In this document: piece by piece, positions 54,047 to 64,000 of the stretch
How positions within the stretch are numbered: position 1 is the first letter of the stretch
Layout: every line of letters begins with the position of its first letter
Assembly (NCBI RefSeq): GCF_946408925.1
Contig: NZ_CAMJUE010000005.1
Location: 1 to 64,000, forward strand
Direction: 5' to 3'
Source of the DNA: an uncultured Methanobrevibacter sp.
GTDB taxonomy: Archaea; Methanobacteriota; Methanobacteria; Methanobacteriales; Methanobacteriaceae
DNA length: 64,000 nucleotides
The notes under the pieces: model-generated
The model's input: only the letters and a program-made list of their open reading frames with translations
The model's database searches: none
What the model was told of the DNA's origin: nothing
Position numbers and translations under genes: made by a program

Positions 54047-54418
54047 TTAGTGGAATCCGCATCCACTACAGGTTTCACATTTCTCTTCTTCTAAAGGATC
54101 ATACTGTTTATCTTCTTGTAAAGTAGCTGAAATAAAGTATTGGTCAAATTCATCCTTATTTTTTAAAACTGGAGACACCCCTTTGAAATCACATTTGATA
54201 TCACCGGTTCCACCAATATCAACCATGATTGGTTCGCCCATCTTAAATTTTTTAAAGTAAGCTTCAACTTCGTCCTTTAATGCACCAGGTACTCTAAAAT
54301 TAAAAGATAAAATATTATTTTCCTTCATCTTCAAACCGACATATTTCTGGTCTATTTCATAGTTTAATCCTAATTGTTTTTTGAAAATTACATTAGTACC
54401 TATCTCATTAGATGACAT
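54047..54418 (-). CDS. small protein with C-terminal cysteine motif
   Basis: This 123-residue soluble protein has a mixed alpha/beta pattern (ILSFNFRVPGALKDEVEAYF, then PIMVDIGGTGDIKCDFKGVS) and a C-terminal EEKCETCSGCGFH. That tail holds three cysteines (CxxCxxC) plus a histidine and may bind zinc, iron-sulfur or be an electron/sulfur carrier site. I do not recognise a named family. It stands alone, convergent with nothing, and is read toward the TnpB patch. Confidence 0.65.
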   Translation of the reverse strand: MSSNEIGTNVIFKKQLGLNYEIDQKYVGLKMKENNILSFNFRVPGALKDEVEAYFKKFKMGEPIMVDIGGTGDIKCDFKGVSPVLKNKDEFDQYFISATLQEDKQYDPLEEEKCETCSGCGFH

Positions 54419-54641
54419 TTTTATAATCTCCTTAAATGATTAAGTTAAAATTATTGTTTGTAATATATAAAACTTTCCATAAGAAATCATTAATGTAACT
54501 TTAAATTTAATTCCCAACAATAGAAATGTAAAAAATTCCTCCCAAATTATCAAAGAAAGTTACAGATAATTTAAAAATGTTTAAATTATAAATTTTTTTG
54601 TTCAATGAAATTGTAACGAATTTTAATGATTTTTAATAAGG

Positions 54642-54696
54642 TTTATATAAAGTTAAAATCAAAATTTATAATATGTTATAATATTTATTATAATAT
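54642..54696 (+). promoter_or_regulatory. promoter and triple-repeat operator candidate
   Basis: TATA box TTTATATAAA (54642-54651) places the transcript start at about 54672-54678. Three exact copies of TTATAATAT lie at 54666-54674, 54676-54684 and 54688-54696, right over that start. The first gene encodes an XRE-type DNA-binding protein, so autorepression is likely. The rest of the 54419-54728 spacer is AT-rich without genes. Confidence 0.5.
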
Positions 54697-54728
54697 GAAA
54701 AATCAATTAGAAAAATAGGTGTTTATAA

Positions 54729-55280
54729 ATGAATGAATACAACAAAGATATTGGAAATAGAATTAGAGAATTAAGAGAATTGTCAGATATTACCATTAAA
54801 GAAATTGCAGACGAATTGAACATTAAACAAGAAACTTATATCCAATATGAAAACGCTGAAGTAGACATTCCAGCAAGTTTTTTATATGAACTGGCACACA
54901 TTTTCAAAGTTGATTTAGGATTATTATTAACAGGTGAAGAATCAAGAATGAGCATTTTCGACATCACCCGTGCAGATAAAGGTGTTTCAGTCGACAGAAG
55001 AAAAGAATATACACATCAAAACCTATGTTCTAATTTCATTCACAAACAGGCTGAAACATTTATCGTAGTGGTGGATCCGGAAAAAAACCCTGTGCCTTCA
55101 CTTAACTCACACCCTGGACAGGAATTCAACTATGTCCTAGAGGGTTCCTTAAAAATATATATCCACAATAACGAAATCGTGCTAAACGAAGGAGATTCAA
55201 TTTTCTTCGATTCAACACACAGACACGCAATGGTAGCGCTTAACGATAAACCCGCTAAATTCTTAGCAGTAATAATATAA
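54729..55280 (+). CDS. XRE-cupin transcriptional regulator
   Basis: The protein is 183 residues. Residues about 8-65 are an XRE helix-turn-helix ([20 protein letters not shown]), and residues about 105-180 are a cupin barrel ([20 protein letters not shown], then [15 protein letters not shown]). The cupin histidines and glutamate are present (H-x-G-x-E, H). Such proteins sense a small molecule or metal and regulate the neighbouring genes. GGTG precedes the ATG. It is 20 bases ahead of the acyl-CoA ligase gene and probably controls the whole cluster to vorA. Confidence 0.88.
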   Translation: MNEYNKDIGNRIRELRELSDITIKEIADELNIKQETYIQYENAEVDIPASFLYELAHIFKVDLGLLLTGEESRMSIFDITRADKGVSVDRRKEYTHQNLCSNFIHKQAETFIVVVDPEKNPVPSLNSHPGQEFNYVLEGSLKIYIHNNEIVLNEGDSIFFDSTHRHAMVALNDKPAKFLAVII

Positions 55281-55300
55281 TATTTATAGGAGTAATTTTA

Positions 55301-56968
55301 ATGACCTCAGTAATAGAAGATTTTGTAGAAAGAGTTGAATTCAACTCTTATGAAGACTTTTTTAAAAATTTCAAGCTTAAATATAAAGATGACTATAATT
55401 TCGGATTTGATGTAGTGGACAAGTATGCCGAAATAGACCCAGATAAAATAGCATTGATTTGGGTAAATGACCATGATGAAGAACACATCTTCACTTTCAA
55501 AGACATGAAGGAATATTCAAATAGAGCCGCCAATTTATTTAAAAGTTTAGGAATCAAGAAAGGCGACTGTGTAATGTTAACACTTAAAAACAGATATGAA
55601 TGGTGGTTCTGCATGGTTGCATTGCACAAAATCGGTGCAATACCAATTCCTGGAACACATATGCTTAAGCTTCATGATATCGATTTCAGATTAAAAGAAG
55701 CCAATGTGAAAATGGTCGTTTCAATAGAAGAGGATACACTCCTTCCAGATTATGAAGAAGCTGAAAAACAACTAGATTACGAACTGAAAAAAGTAGTTAT
55801 TGAAACCGACAGGGACGGATGGATTAACTTCAGTGAAGCCATAAAAGACGAAAGCCCAATATTCGAAAGGCCAACAGGCGAAGACAAGACTTATGCTGAA
55901 GAGATATTTTTAATCTACTTTACTTCAGGAACCAGCGGACTTCCAAAAATGGTATCCCACAAGCACACCTACTCATTAGGCCACATCCCTACCGCAAAAT
56001 ACTGGCATAATGTTGTGGAAGATGGAATTCACCATTCCGCTGCAGATACCGGATGGGGAAAAGCTGTATGGGGAAACATTTACGGACAATGGATTGCTGG
56101 AACCGCAATATTCATTTATGATTATGACAGGTTCAATGGAATAAAACTGCTTGAAAATGTAATTAAATATAAGGTCAATACTTTCTGTGCGCCACCAACA
56201 GTTTACAGATTTTTAATTAAGGAAAACATCAAAGGATATGATTTTTCAAATATGACCTATGTCACAACTGCAGGTGAACCTCTCCCTCCGGAAGTTTCAG
56301 AAAGATTTTATGACATTTCCGGATTAAGGATTAAGGAAGGATTCGGCCAAACTGAAACCACATTGTCAATTGGAACATTCATCTGGTTGGATGCAAAAGT
56401 CGGATCAATCGGTAAGCCTTCCCCATTATTCGATTTAAGATTACTTGATGAAAATCATGAAAGAGTTGAAATTGGAGATGAAGGAGAGTTATGTTTCAAG
56501 TTACAGGAAGGCCCTAATCCGGGTTTATTCAAAGATTATGTTAATGATGATGAAAAATATAAAAAGCAAATCCATCACGGTTACTACCACTGTGGAGACA
56601 CAGCTTGGGTGGATGAAGAAGGTTATGTTCACTTTGTCGGAAGAAACGATGATATAATCAAATCTTCAGGTTATCGTATTGGACCTTATGAAGTGGAAAG
56701 TGCAGTATTATCACATGAAGCGGTTTCAAACTGTGCGATTACCGCTTATCCTGATGAAGTTCGTGGCCAAATCGTAAAGGCAACAATCATATTGCAGCCT
56801 GGCTTTGAACCGTCAGATGCACTTACAAAAGACATTCAGAATCATGTTAAAAGAGTTACAGCTCCTTATAAGTACCCTAGAATGATTGAATATGTGGATG
56901 AAATCCCAGAAACAATCAGCGGTAAAATAAGAAGAGTAGAAATCAGAGAAAATGATAAAGAAAATTAA
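55301..56968 (+). CDS. AMP-forming acyl-CoA synthetase
   Basis: This 555-residue enzyme has all adenylate-forming motifs: the P-loop-like IYFTSGTSGLPKMVSHKHT, the GFGQTETT block, the HCGDTAWVDEEGYVHFVGR hinge region and the catalytic lysine in ISGKIRRVEI. It belongs to the medium-chain or branched-chain acyl-CoA synthetase group rather than acetyl-CoA synthetase (shorter N-terminus). With the oxidoreductase genes directly downstream it could turn branched or aryl acids into CoA esters for reductive carboxylation to 2-oxoacids, a route to amino acids known in methanogens. That pathway is inference. Confidence 0.88.
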   Translation: MTSVIEDFVERVEFNSYEDFFKNFKLKYKDDYNFGFDVVDKYAEIDPDKIALIWVNDHDEEHIFTFKDMKEYSNRAANLFKSLGIKKGDCVMLTLKNRYEWWFCMVALHKIGAIPIPGTHMLKLHDIDFRLKEANVKMVVSIEEDTLLPDYEEAEKQLDYELKKVVIETDRDGWINFSEAIKDESPIFERPTGEDKTYAEEIFLIYFTSGTSGLPKMVSHKHTYSLGHIPTAKYWHNVVEDGIHHSAADTGWGKAVWGNIYGQWIAGTAIFIYDYDRFNGIKLLENVIKYKVNTFCAPPTVYRFLIKENIKGYDFSNMTYVTTAGEPLPPEVSERFYDISGLRIKEGFGQTETTLSIGTFIWLDAKVGSIGKPSPLFDLRLLDENHERVEIGDEGELCFKLQEGPNPGLFKDYVNDDEKYKKQIHHGYYHCGDTAWVDEEGYVHFVGRNDDIIKSSGYRIGPYEVESAVLSHEAVSNCAITAYPDEVRGQIVKATIILQPGFEPSDALTKDIQNHVKRVTAPYKYPRMIEYVDEIPETISGKIRRVEIRENDKEN

Positions 56969-56972
56969 TTAG

Positions 56973-57266
56973 ATGATAATAATGACAGAGGAAATATCTT
57001 ATCCAGTTATAAATAAAGAAATTTGTAAAGGGTGCATGAGATGCATCACAGGATGTCCTCAAAATGCAATATTACTTTCAGAAGACATGAACAACGCAGG
57101 ATATCAATATGCATATTATAGCGGAGACGGATGTACAGGATGTAAAGACTGTTACTTTACATGCCCTGAACCATTAGGTCTTGAAGTACATCAAATCAAA
57201 AATATTGCCAATAACTCCGTTGCAAAAATGATTAAAGCCAAAGTGGCTAACAAAGGGGGAAACTAA
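56973..57266 (+). CDS. vorC: 2-oxoacid:ferredoxin oxidoreductase ferredoxin subunit (VorC type)
   Basis: This ferredoxin of about 97 residues has two 4Fe-4S motifs, [15 protein letters not shown] and [14 protein letters not shown]. It forms the delta subunit that collects electrons from the thiamine enzyme. An ATG three codons further (MTEEISYP) with GATGAT ahead is an alternative start. It is 1 base from vorB and 4 from the ligase gene. The order delta, alpha, beta-gamma matches the archaeal 2-oxoisovalerate enzyme. Confidence 0.88.
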   Translation: MIIMTEEISYPVINKEICKGCMRCITGCPQNAILLSEDMNNAGYQYAYYSGDGCTGCKDCYFTCPEPLGLEVHQIKNIANNSVAKMIKAKVANKGGN

Positions 57267-57267
57267 T

Positions 57268-58380
57268 ATGAGTAATCAGATGGTTAAAGGAAATACAGCT
57301 GTTGTCATTGGTGCAATGTATGCCGGTTGTGACTGTTTCTTTGGATATCCAATTACTCCCGCAAGTGAAATTTTACATGAGGCATCAAAATACTTCCCGA
57401 TGGTTGGAAGAAACTTTGTTCAGGCCGAAAGTGAAGAGGCATCCATCAACATGGTTTATGGTGCATCAGGTACCGGCCATAGAGTAATGACCTCATCATC
57501 AGGACCTGGAATCAGTCTAATGCAGGAAGGTTTCACTTTCCTTGCAGGTGCTGAACTGCCTGCAGTAATCGTCGACATCATGAGGGCAGGACCTGGACTT
57601 GGAAACATCGGCCCTGAACAGGGAGACTACAATCAAGTCGTTAAAGGAGGAGGACATGGAAACTATAAAAACATAGTTTTAGCCCCAAATAGTGTTCAGG
57701 AAATGTGTGACCTGACCATGAAGGCCTTTGAACTGGCAGACAAATGGAGAAATCCAGTAGTTGTTTTAGCGGATGGTACTTTAGGTCAGATGGCAGAGCC
57801 ATTGGTATTCCCTGAAAAGGCAATTGAACCTAAAAATGATAAGGATTGGGCTGTGAAAGGTAACGCTGAAACCATGGACAATCTCATTACATCAATATTC
57901 AATGACTTTAATGACCTGGAGGATTTCAACTTCAAGCTTCAGGAAAAATATGCTAAAATTGATGAAGAGGAAGTCATTGTTGATGAATATCAGGTTGATG
58001 ATGCTGAAATCATTCTTGTATCCTATGGTATCAGCAGCAGAATTGCAAGATCTGCCGTTGACAAAAGCCGTGAAAAAGGATTGAAAGTAGGGCTTTTAAG
58101 ACCTATCACATTAAATCCGTTCCCAGTTGACAGAATCAAGGAACTGTCCGACAAAGGCGTTAGCTTCATATCAGTTGAAATGAGTAACGGACAGCTGTTG
58201 GCTGATGTCCAGTTTGCAGCACTTAAAAAGGAAGACACCTATCTTGTTAACAGAATGGGCGGAAATCTTATTGAACTTAAGCATGTGCTTGCAAAGATTT
58301 ATGAAATTGCAGGACTTGACGAGGAAATTGATACTTCAAAAAGAAGTGATGAAAAAGCAAGCCCAAATATAATTGACTAG
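57268..58380 (+). CDS. vorB: 2-oxoacid:ferredoxin oxidoreductase alpha subunit (VorB type)
   Basis: This 370-residue protein is the alpha chain. [20 protein letters not shown] and [19 protein letters not shown] open the family pattern. [20 protein letters not shown] and [20 protein letters not shown] follow. GGGGG precedes the ATG. With the fused beta-gamma chain it binds CoA and thiamine diphosphate and converts 2-oxoacids to acyl-CoA and CO2, reducing ferredoxin, or the reverse. Substrate preference (isovalerate, pyruvate, glutarate) is not certain from sequence. Confidence 0.9.
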   Translation: MSNQMVKGNTAVVIGAMYAGCDCFFGYPITPASEILHEASKYFPMVGRNFVQAESEEASINMVYGASGTGHRVMTSSSGPGISLMQEGFTFLAGAELPAVIVDIMRAGPGLGNIGPEQGDYNQVVKGGGHGNYKNIVLAPNSVQEMCDLTMKAFELADKWRNPVVVLADGTLGQMAEPLVFPEKAIEPKNDKDWAVKGNAETMDNLITSIFNDFNDLEDFNFKLQEKYAKIDEEEVIVDEYQVDDAEIILVSYGISSRIARSAVDKSREKGLKVGLLRPITLNPFPVDRIKELSDKGVSFISVEMSNGQLLADVQFAALKKEDTYLVNRMGGNLIELKHVLAKIYEIAGLDEEIDTSKRSDEKASPNIID

Positions 58381-58393
58381 AGGATGTGGAATA

Positions 58394-59839
58394 ATGAATG
58401 ATAAAGAATTTAACGATAAAGATTATGAATTACAAGTGCGTAGAAATCCACAATCCCTTTTAGAAGAGTATCCTAGAAAAGGAACTAATATCCAATCAAC
58501 TCACTATTGTGCAGGTTGTGGACATGGAATATTGCATAAGTTAATTGCAGAATGTATGGATGAACTTGGAATCCAGGAAAGATGTGTAATGATTTCCCCT
58601 GTGGGATGTTCAGTATATGCATATTTCTATTTTAACTGTGGAAACTTCCAGACAGCTCACGGAAGAGCACCTGCAGTAGCTACAGGTATTTCAAGAGCTG
58701 AAGACAATGCAATTGTCATGAGTTATCAGGGTGATGGAGACCTTGCTTCAATCGGTTTGAACGAAACCCTTCAGGCTGCAAACCGTGGAGAGAAAATTGC
58801 AGTGTTCTTTGTTAACAATACCGTTTATGGAATGACCGGAGGACAGATGGCTCCAACCACATTAATCGGTGAAAAGACAGTAACATGTCAAACCGGAAGA
58901 GACCCTGACTATGCAGGACACCCAACACACATGTGCGAATTAATCAACACATTGAAAGCACCAGTGTTCATTGAACGTGTATCCTTAGCCAATCCTTTAA
59001 AAATCAGGCTTGCAAAATATGCCATAAAACAGGCATTGACCGTTCAAAAGGAAGGTAAAGGTTATTCATTTGTTGAAGTCCTATCACCTTGTCCAACCAA
59101 CTTAAAGCAGGATGTGGTAAGTGCACAAAAATTCATTGAAGAACAGATGGAAAAGGAATTCCCTGTTAAAAACTTCAGAAATAACCTATACACCAAACAA
59201 CCTGTCCAAAGACCCGCAAGTGATTTTTCAACAGAATCATTGGATAAGATTTTCAATGTTACAAGAGATGGCGATTCAGGATATGTTGACGATGAAATCA
59301 ATCCTGTAAGCATCAAGGTTTCAGGTTTCGGAGGCCAGGGAGTATTGAGTGCAGGTTTAACCATTGCACAGGCTGCCTGTGCAGAAGGAAAACATGTTTC
59401 ATGGTATCCAAGCTACGGACCTGAACAAAGAGGAGGAAAATCCAACTGTTCAGTTGTGATATCCAATGAAACCATTGGTACCCCGGTCGTTGATGATATT
59501 GATATTCTTATAGCTTTAAACAAACCGTCTTTAGAACAGTTCTCACAGGATGTTAAAGAAGGCGGAACAATACTTTATGATGCTCATATCGGCGAGTTTG
59601 AAACTGACCGTGACGTGAAAGTCATTGCAATGCCTTGTGTTGACATTGCAGAGGAACATGGAAATGCAAGAACTGCTAACACTGCTCTTTTAGGCGCATT
59701 AACCGAATTGGGCGATGTTTTAAAACGTGAAAGTTATGAAAATGCAATTCGTGAAATGTTTGCATCCAAACCAAAAGTCATTGACGTGAATATTGATGTA
59801 TTGCATGCGGGAGCAGAATGGATTAAAAACAATTCATAA
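58394..59839 (+). CDS. vorA: 2-oxoacid:ferredoxin oxidoreductase beta-gamma fusion (VorA type)
   Basis: The protein is about 481 residues. Residues 1-265 are the thiamine-diphosphate beta domain: [40 protein letters not shown] (GDG...N motif), and [16 protein letters not shown]. Residues about 305-481 are the gamma domain ([38 protein letters not shown]). The beta-gamma fusion is the layout of the methanogen 2-oxoisovalerate ferredoxin oxidoreductase. The ATG of MNDKEFND is used; the TTG upstream lies in the vorB stop region. Confidence 0.9.
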   Translation: MNDKEFNDKDYELQVRRNPQSLLEEYPRKGTNIQSTHYCAGCGHGILHKLIAECMDELGIQERCVMISPVGCSVYAYFYFNCGNFQTAHGRAPAVATGISRAEDNAIVMSYQGDGDLASIGLNETLQAANRGEKIAVFFVNNTVYGMTGGQMAPTTLIGEKTVTCQTGRDPDYAGHPTHMCELINTLKAPVFIERVSLANPLKIRLAKYAIKQALTVQKEGKGYSFVEVLSPCPTNLKQDVVSAQKFIEEQMEKEFPVKNFRNNLYTKQPVQRPASDFSTESLDKIFNVTRDGDSGYVDDEINPVSIKVSGFGGQGVLSAGLTIAQAACAEGKHVSWYPSYGPEQRGGKSNCSVVISNETIGTPVVDDIDILIALNKPSLEQFSQDVKEGGTILYDAHIGEFETDRDVKVIAMPCVDIAEEHGNARTANTALLGALTELGDVLKRESYENAIREMFASKPKVIDVNIDVLHAGAEWIKNNS

Positions 59840-59849
59840 GTGTGATTTA

Positions 59850-61160
59850 ATGACATATAAGAAAAACAGCGAAAACTATATTGAAAATTACGGTTTAAGT
59901 ATAGGAGACACAATTAAAGTACATAAGGAAGACATCACCTATACCGGTATCTTACTTGACAGACCTGAAGACGCTGATGACGGATACATTGTTATCAAAT
60001 TATCAAGCGGATATAATATTGGAGTGGCAATCGAGGACACAACAGCAGAGCTTGTTGAAAAAGGTGACAAACCTAAAATCGGTTATGATGAAACTGAAAT
60101 ACCCCATGACGATTCCAAACAAAACATTTCAATAGTATCAACCGGAGGTACAGTATCCTCAGTTATTGATTATCGTACAGGAGCTGTGCATCCTAAGTTT
60201 ACTGCATCTGATCTTGTTAAGGCCAACCCTGAATTATTGGATTATGCAAATTATAATGTTAAGGCATTATATAATATCTTAAGTGAAGACATGAAACCTG
60301 AATACTGGGTTAAAGCTGCAGAGGAAGTGGCAAATGATATTTCAAACGGTGCCGACGGTGTTGTAATAGCACACGGTACAGATACCATGCACTACACTTC
60401 CGCCGCATTGAGCTTTATGTTAAAAACCCCAGTACCAATCGTTATTACAGGAGCTCAAAGAAGTTCAGACCGACCTTCAAGTGATGCCAACATCAACCTG
60501 ATTGATTCAGTTATTGCTGCAAAATCAGACATTGCTGAGGTTTGTGTCTGCATGCACGGCAGTTTAAATGACAAATACACCTACCTTCACAAGGGAACAA
60601 AGGTAAGAAAAATGCACACTTCAAGAAGAGATACCTTCAGAAGCATCAATGCCCAGCCAATAGCTAAAATCGAAAATAAGAAAGTTAGCATTAATCCGGA
60701 TTATGATTATACCAAACGTGGAGCTAATGAGCTGGAATTGAATACTGATATCGAAGAGAAAGTCGGTTTCATCAAAAGCTTCCCAGGCATTTCTCAAGAG
60801 TTTATTGAATATCACATTGATAAAGGTTATAAAGGTCTTGTTATTGAAGGAACCGGTCTTGGACATGTTCCAAATAACCTAATCGATTCATTCAAAAGAG
60901 CACAAGATGAAAAAATCCCAATAGTCATGACATCCCAATGTCTTTACGGAAGAGTTAATATGAACGTTTACTCTACAGGACGTAATATTTTAGATGCAGG
61001 AGTAATCTCAGGTCGTGACATGACTCCTGAAACCACTTATGTCAAGTTATGTTGGGCATTAGGTCAAAGTGACGATTACGAGAATGTGAAAGAGATTATG
61101 CAAACTAATATTGCAGGTGAATTTTCACAAAAATCCTCAATCAAGGATTTCTTAAACTAG
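59850..61160 (+). CDS. gatD: Glu-tRNA(Gln) amidotransferase subunit D
   Basis: This 436-residue protein starts at [10 protein letters not shown] after GTGAT; longer frames overlap vorA. The N-terminal domain (about 1-85) is the archaeal GatD beta domain. The rest is the L-asparaginase fold with [20 protein letters not shown] (catalytic Thr), [15 protein letters not shown] (Thr-Asp) and the Lys-type region [15 protein letters not shown]. It releases ammonia from glutamine for GatE. It is 9 bases from gatE. Confidence 0.96.
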   Translation: MTYKKNSENYIENYGLSIGDTIKVHKEDITYTGILLDRPEDADDGYIVIKLSSGYNIGVAIEDTTAELVEKGDKPKIGYDETEIPHDDSKQNISIVSTGGTVSSVIDYRTGAVHPKFTASDLVKANPELLDYANYNVKALYNILSEDMKPEYWVKAAEEVANDISNGADGVVIAHGTDTMHYTSAALSFMLKTPVPIVITGAQRSSDRPSSDANINLIDSVIAAKSDIAEVCVCMHGSLNDKYTYLHKGTKVRKMHTSRRDTFRSINAQPIAKIENKKVSINPDYDYTKRGANELELNTDIEEKVGFIKSFPGISQEFIEYHIDKGYKGLVIEGTGLGHVPNNLIDSFKRAQDEKIPIVMTSQCLYGRVNMNVYSTGRNILDAGVISGRDMTPETTYVKLCWALGQSDDYENVKEIMQTNIAGEFSQKSSIKDFLN

Positions 61161-61169
61161 GGTGATAGC

Positions 61170-63041
61170 ATGGATTTTGATTATGAAAAATTAGGATTAA
61201 AAATGGGACTTGAAATTCACCAACAGTTAAACAGTCAGCACAAGTTGTTCTGCCCATGTAAAACAGAACTTGTTGATGATGAATTCAGTGAATTGGTTCA
61301 AAGAAAATTAAGGCCAACACAATCTGAGCTTGGTGAAATCGACCGTGCAGCATTACAGGAATCCCTCAGAGGATTGAATTTCAAGTATGAGAACTTTGAA
61401 AAACATACCTGTCTTGTTGAAAACGATGATGAACCGCCTCACAGTTTAAATGAAGAAGCTTTGGACATTTGTATCACCATTGCATGTTTGATGAATATGC
61501 ATATTGTTGATGAGTTCCATACCATGCGTAAACAGGTTATTGATGGAAGTAACACTGGAGGTTTCCAGAGAACCGGTATGGTTGCAACCGACGGTTATTT
61601 GGACACTCCATACGGCAAGGTAATAATTGAAAGCCTTGGTCTTGAAGAGGACGCAGCAAGAAGAGTTGAAACCAAGGACGGATTTACCGAATTCAGATTA
61701 GACCGTTTAGGAATACCATTAGCTGAAATTACCACCGACCCTTCAATGCACCATCCCGATCAAGTTCGTGAAGTTGCATATATGCTTGGTCAGATATTGA
61801 GGAGTACAAATGTTAAAAGAGGTCTCGGTACAATCAGGCAGGACTTGAACATTTCCATTGCTGAGGGCGCACGTGTGGAAATCAAAGGTGTTCAGGATTT
61901 AGATTTAATGGCTGAAATCGTAAACCGTGAAGTTCAAAGACAGTTGGAATTGATTGACATTAAAAAACAGCTTCAAGATAGAAATGCTGAAGTGTTAGAT
62001 GAAATTCATGACTTGGACGAATTATTCGAGGATACCGAATCCAAAATATTGAAATCCGCTGAAACCATTAAGGCAGTAGTTCTTAAAGGTTATGATGGAT
62101 TGATCGGTCATGAAGTGCAACCTGGAAGAAGATTCGGTACTGAAATTGCAAGCTATGCTAAAAAACGTGGAGTTTCAGGAATATTCCACTCCGACGAATT
62201 ACCTGCATACGGCATAACCCAGGAAGAAGTCGATAAAGTAAATGATTTCCTAAATATTGGTGAAGATGATGCATTTATTATCGTGGCTCATGATGAAGAT
62301 ATAGCAATATCCGCTTTGGAAGAAGTTAAAAGAAGAGCTTCCTTAGGTCTTGAAGGGGTTGTTGAAGAGACAAGAAAAGCTCTTGATGACGGTAACACTG
62401 AGTATATGAGACCGCTTCCAACCGCAAACAGAATGTATCTTGAAACAGACATTCCACTATTCAAGATTACTGATGACAGAATTGAACCTATAGCCAACAA
62501 CTTGCCTGAATTGCCTGATGTCAAACAGGCAAGAATCATTGAGGAATACAAACTAAGTGAAGATTTGGCAACACAGCTTGTCAAAAGGCAAGAAGCTGAC
62601 ATGTTTGAGGCTATTTTAGCAGATGTTGATGTTGATGCAACACCAGTTGCTTCACTTCTCGCATATGATTTAAGAGAAATCAAAAGGGAAGGTCATGATA
62701 TCAATGTGTTAACCCTTAATCACTTCAAGGATATATTCACATTATTGGCCGATGGTAAAATTGCAAAGGACAGCGTTCGTAAACTGGCGATTGAGACAAT
62801 CAAAACACCTGATGAGAACATATCAGAAATTGCTGAGAAAAACAATTTGACAATGCTTAGTGAGGAAGATGTTGTAAGTATTATTTCTGAAATTGTAGCT
62901 AACAATGAGGGAATGGTTAAAGAACGTCAAATGGGAGCTATGGGTCCTTTGATGGGAATGTGCATGAAACAGCTGAAAGGAAAAGCCGACGGCAGCTTAG
63001 TCAATAAGGTTGTTCGTGAAGAAATTCAAAAATTAATTTAA
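61170..63041 (+). CDS. gatE: Glu-tRNA(Gln) amidotransferase subunit E
   Basis: This 623-residue protein has the GatB/GatE family pattern: [20 protein letters not shown] with metal-binding cysteines, then [20 protein letters not shown] and [19 protein letters not shown]. An archaeal GatE insert (AspRS-like domain, about 270-400) and a C-terminal YqeY-like tail ([16 protein letters not shown]) follow. It activates Glu-tRNA(Gln) and transfers ammonia to form Gln-tRNA. GGGTGAT precedes the ATG. This system is the archaeal replacement for glutaminyl-tRNA synthetase. Confidence 0.96.
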   Translation: MDFDYEKLGLKMGLEIHQQLNSQHKLFCPCKTELVDDEFSELVQRKLRPTQSELGEIDRAALQESLRGLNFKYENFEKHTCLVENDDEPPHSLNEEALDICITIACLMNMHIVDEFHTMRKQVIDGSNTGGFQRTGMVATDGYLDTPYGKVIIESLGLEEDAARRVETKDGFTEFRLDRLGIPLAEITTDPSMHHPDQVREVAYMLGQILRSTNVKRGLGTIRQDLNISIAEGARVEIKGVQDLDLMAEIVNREVQRQLELIDIKKQLQDRNAEVLDEIHDLDELFEDTESKILKSAETIKAVVLKGYDGLIGHEVQPGRRFGTEIASYAKKRGVSGIFHSDELPAYGITQEEVDKVNDFLNIGEDDAFIIVAHDEDIAISALEEVKRRASLGLEGVVEETRKALDDGNTEYMRPLPTANRMYLETDIPLFKITDDRIEPIANNLPELPDVKQARIIEEYKLSEDLATQLVKRQEADMFEAILADVDVDATPVASLLAYDLREIKREGHDINVLTLNHFKDIFTLLADGKIAKDSVRKLAIETIKTPDENISEIAEKNNLTMLSEEDVVSIISEIVANNEGMVKERQMGAMGPLMGMCMKQLKGKADGSLVNKVVREEIQKLI

Positions 63042-63078
63042 GGAAACTCAGTTGGGTTTCCATTCAAACTCTTTTTTT
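63042..63078 (+). terminator. terminator after gatE
   Basis: GGAAAC-8-GTTTCC begins one base after the gatE stop and is followed by ATTCAAACTC and T7. It ends the cluster before the nitroreductase gene, whose GGTGAT site follows. Confidence 0.6.
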
Positions 63079-63099
63079 AAAAATTTTTTAGGTGATATT

Positions 63100-63611
63100 A
63101 TGCAAGATTTTTACAGTTAGCCTGTGAAAGGTATTCAGTCAGAAAATATGCAGACAAAGAAATTGAAGATGAAAAACTGGAAAAGATTTTAAAGGCAGCG
63201 CAGGTTGCTCCAACAGGAAACAATTTCCAGCCACAACGTGTTTTTGTAATTAAAAGTGAAGAAGAGCTCAAGAAAGTTAGGGACTTCACACCATACTGTT
63301 TTAATGCTCCGGTCGTGCTTTTAATCTGTTATGATAAGAATGTATCATGGAAGACTGTTGACGGTCATGATGCAGGTCTTGATGATGCAGTCATTGCAAC
63401 AACACAGATGATGCTTGAGGCATATGATTTAGGAATAGGTTCCGTTTGGGTTAGAGGTTATGACAAACGGGTGTTGGATGAACTATTCGACCTACCTGAA
63501 AATATGGTTTCAGTGGCATTGCTTCCTATAGGCTATCCTTCAGATAAGGCCCGACCCTCCCCATTGCATTCCAGAAACATAAGCATGGAAGATATGGTAG
63601 AATACTTATAA
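63100..63611 (+). pseudogene. nitroreductase-family protein, N-terminal frameshift
   Basis: GGTGAT and ATG (63100) start a frame that stops after five further codons (CAA GAT TTT TAC AGT, then TAG). The correct product continues in another frame from FLQLACERYSVRKYADKEI. Adding one T to the T5 run (63108-63112) restores MQDFLQLACERYSVRKYAD exactly. The remainder is a complete small nitroreductase: AAQVAPTGNNFQPQRVFVIK, DAGLDDAVIATTQMMLEAYD and VALLPIGYPSD. It is an FMN-dependent NAD(P)H oxidoreductase fold of about 172 residues. Either a real null mutation or a homopolymer sequencing error. Confidence 0.85.
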
Positions 63612-63660
63612 TCAGGAAAATTTTAAATAAACCAAAAAATAATATAACAATGGTGATAAT

Positions 63661-64000
63661 GTGGAAAAACTAGATGACATTATTGTATCAAGAGCAATCA
63701 TTGAAGAATTCATGAACGATTTTTTAGACTACACAGACATTGATGTGGCAATCGGTGGCGGAGGCCCATCAGGAATAACTGCAGGTTATTATCTTGCAAA
63801 GGCAGGGTATAAGGTTGCATTGTTTGAACGCAAACTTTCCATTGGTGGTGGAATGTGGGGAGGGGGAATGATGTTCAATAAAGTTGTTGTTCAGGAAGAA
63901 GGCCGCAGAATCCTTGATGAGTTCGGAATAAACTACAAAAAATATCAGGAAAACTATTATGTTGTCGACTCCATAGAGTGCACATCAACACTTACATCCA
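63661..64000 (+). CDS. thiazole synthase Thi4-type, 5' part (cut by window end)
   Basis: GGTGAT is followed after 4 bases by GTG GAA AAA CTA, the start used. The visible 113 residues contain the dinucleotide motif [20 protein letters not shown] and [20 protein letters not shown]. They include the region around [20 protein letters not shown] typical of archaeal Thi4 (ribulose-1,5-bisphosphate-named and sulfide-dependent ADP-thiazole synthases). In methanogens it makes the thiamin thiazole from NAD, glycine and free sulfide. The gene runs off the window, so the cysteine or histidine that separates the sulfur-donating types cannot be read. Confidence 0.9.
   Translation, partial: MEKLDDIIVSRAIIEEFMNDFLDYTDIDVAIGGGGPSGITAGYYLAKAGYKVALFERKLSIGGGMWGGGMMFNKVVVQEEGRRILDEFGINYKKYQENYYVVDSIECTSTLTS

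Overview
The window comes from a gut-type methanogenic archaeon, most likely a Methanobrevibacter species (order Methanobacteriales). The DNA is AT-rich. It carries a complete Eha-type energy-converting [NiFe] hydrogenase operon, a formylmethanofuran:tetrahydromethanopterin formyltransferase paralogue, archaeal ribosomal protein L15e, the archaeal Glu-tRNA amidotransferase GatDE and a family of very large Ig-like/beta-helix adhesin-like surface proteins. Ribosome binding sites are mostly of the GGTGAT/GGAGG type. Several predicted starts were moved to the ATG that follows such a site.

Layout. 1-785: a GC-rich stretch that folds into a nested multi-helix structure (candidate structured RNA of unknown class), then AT-rich spacer and a tRNA-Lys(CUU). 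984-5661 (minus): small regulator, secreted Ig-like protein, exosome-type RNA-binding protein and L15e, a membrane-anchored JAMM-like protein with a coupled 59-residue partner, and an ExbB/ExbD-like trio. 5874-9381 (minus): FmdE-family protein with a FecCD-type metal-chelate ABC importer. 9589-11238: glycosyltransferase and DUF3795 protein. 11434-28459: five adhesin-like proteins, interrupted by a LytTR/DUF3021/2TM regulatory operon and by a pair resembling phytol kinase and tocopherol cyclase. 28819-33775: DHA2-type exporter, transposase-like HTH protein, tiny zinc ribbon, half-size EamA protein, uracil phosphoribosyltransferase with an N-terminally truncated uracil permease, and a queuosine-precursor-type transporter. 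33857-35734: surface protein with Ig repeats and a C39-like cysteine peptidase domain.

49856 down to 35754 (minus) is one 22-gene run: ehaA-ehaR, then an Ftr paralogue, a PfkB kinase, a polyferredoxin and a CBS-domain protein. Gaps are 40 bases or less and many starts overlap stops. The membrane arm, hydrogenase small and large subunits and two polyferredoxins would couple ion flow to reduction of ferredoxin, which feeds the first CO2-fixing steps of methanogenesis. The formyltransferase paralogue in the same run fits that link.

49972-64000 is mainly on the plus strand: sugar epimerase, CPBP protease, a decayed mobile-element patch (Rpn-type fragments, frameshifted TnpB), then XRE-cupin regulator, AMP-forming acyl-CoA ligase, three-gene 2-oxoacid:ferredoxin oxidoreductase (VorCBA type), GatD, GatE, a frameshifted nitroreductase and the start of the thiazole synthase Thi4.

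The most unusual signals are: two adhesin genes whose ideal Shine-Dalgarno site and complete signal peptide point to an ATA codon as the start; the folded region at 90-440; a 10-base direct repeat exactly 21 bases apart upstream of the LytTR operon; and three copies of a 9-base repeat over the expected transcription start of the XRE-cupin gene. All functions are from reading the sequence; no database search was run.
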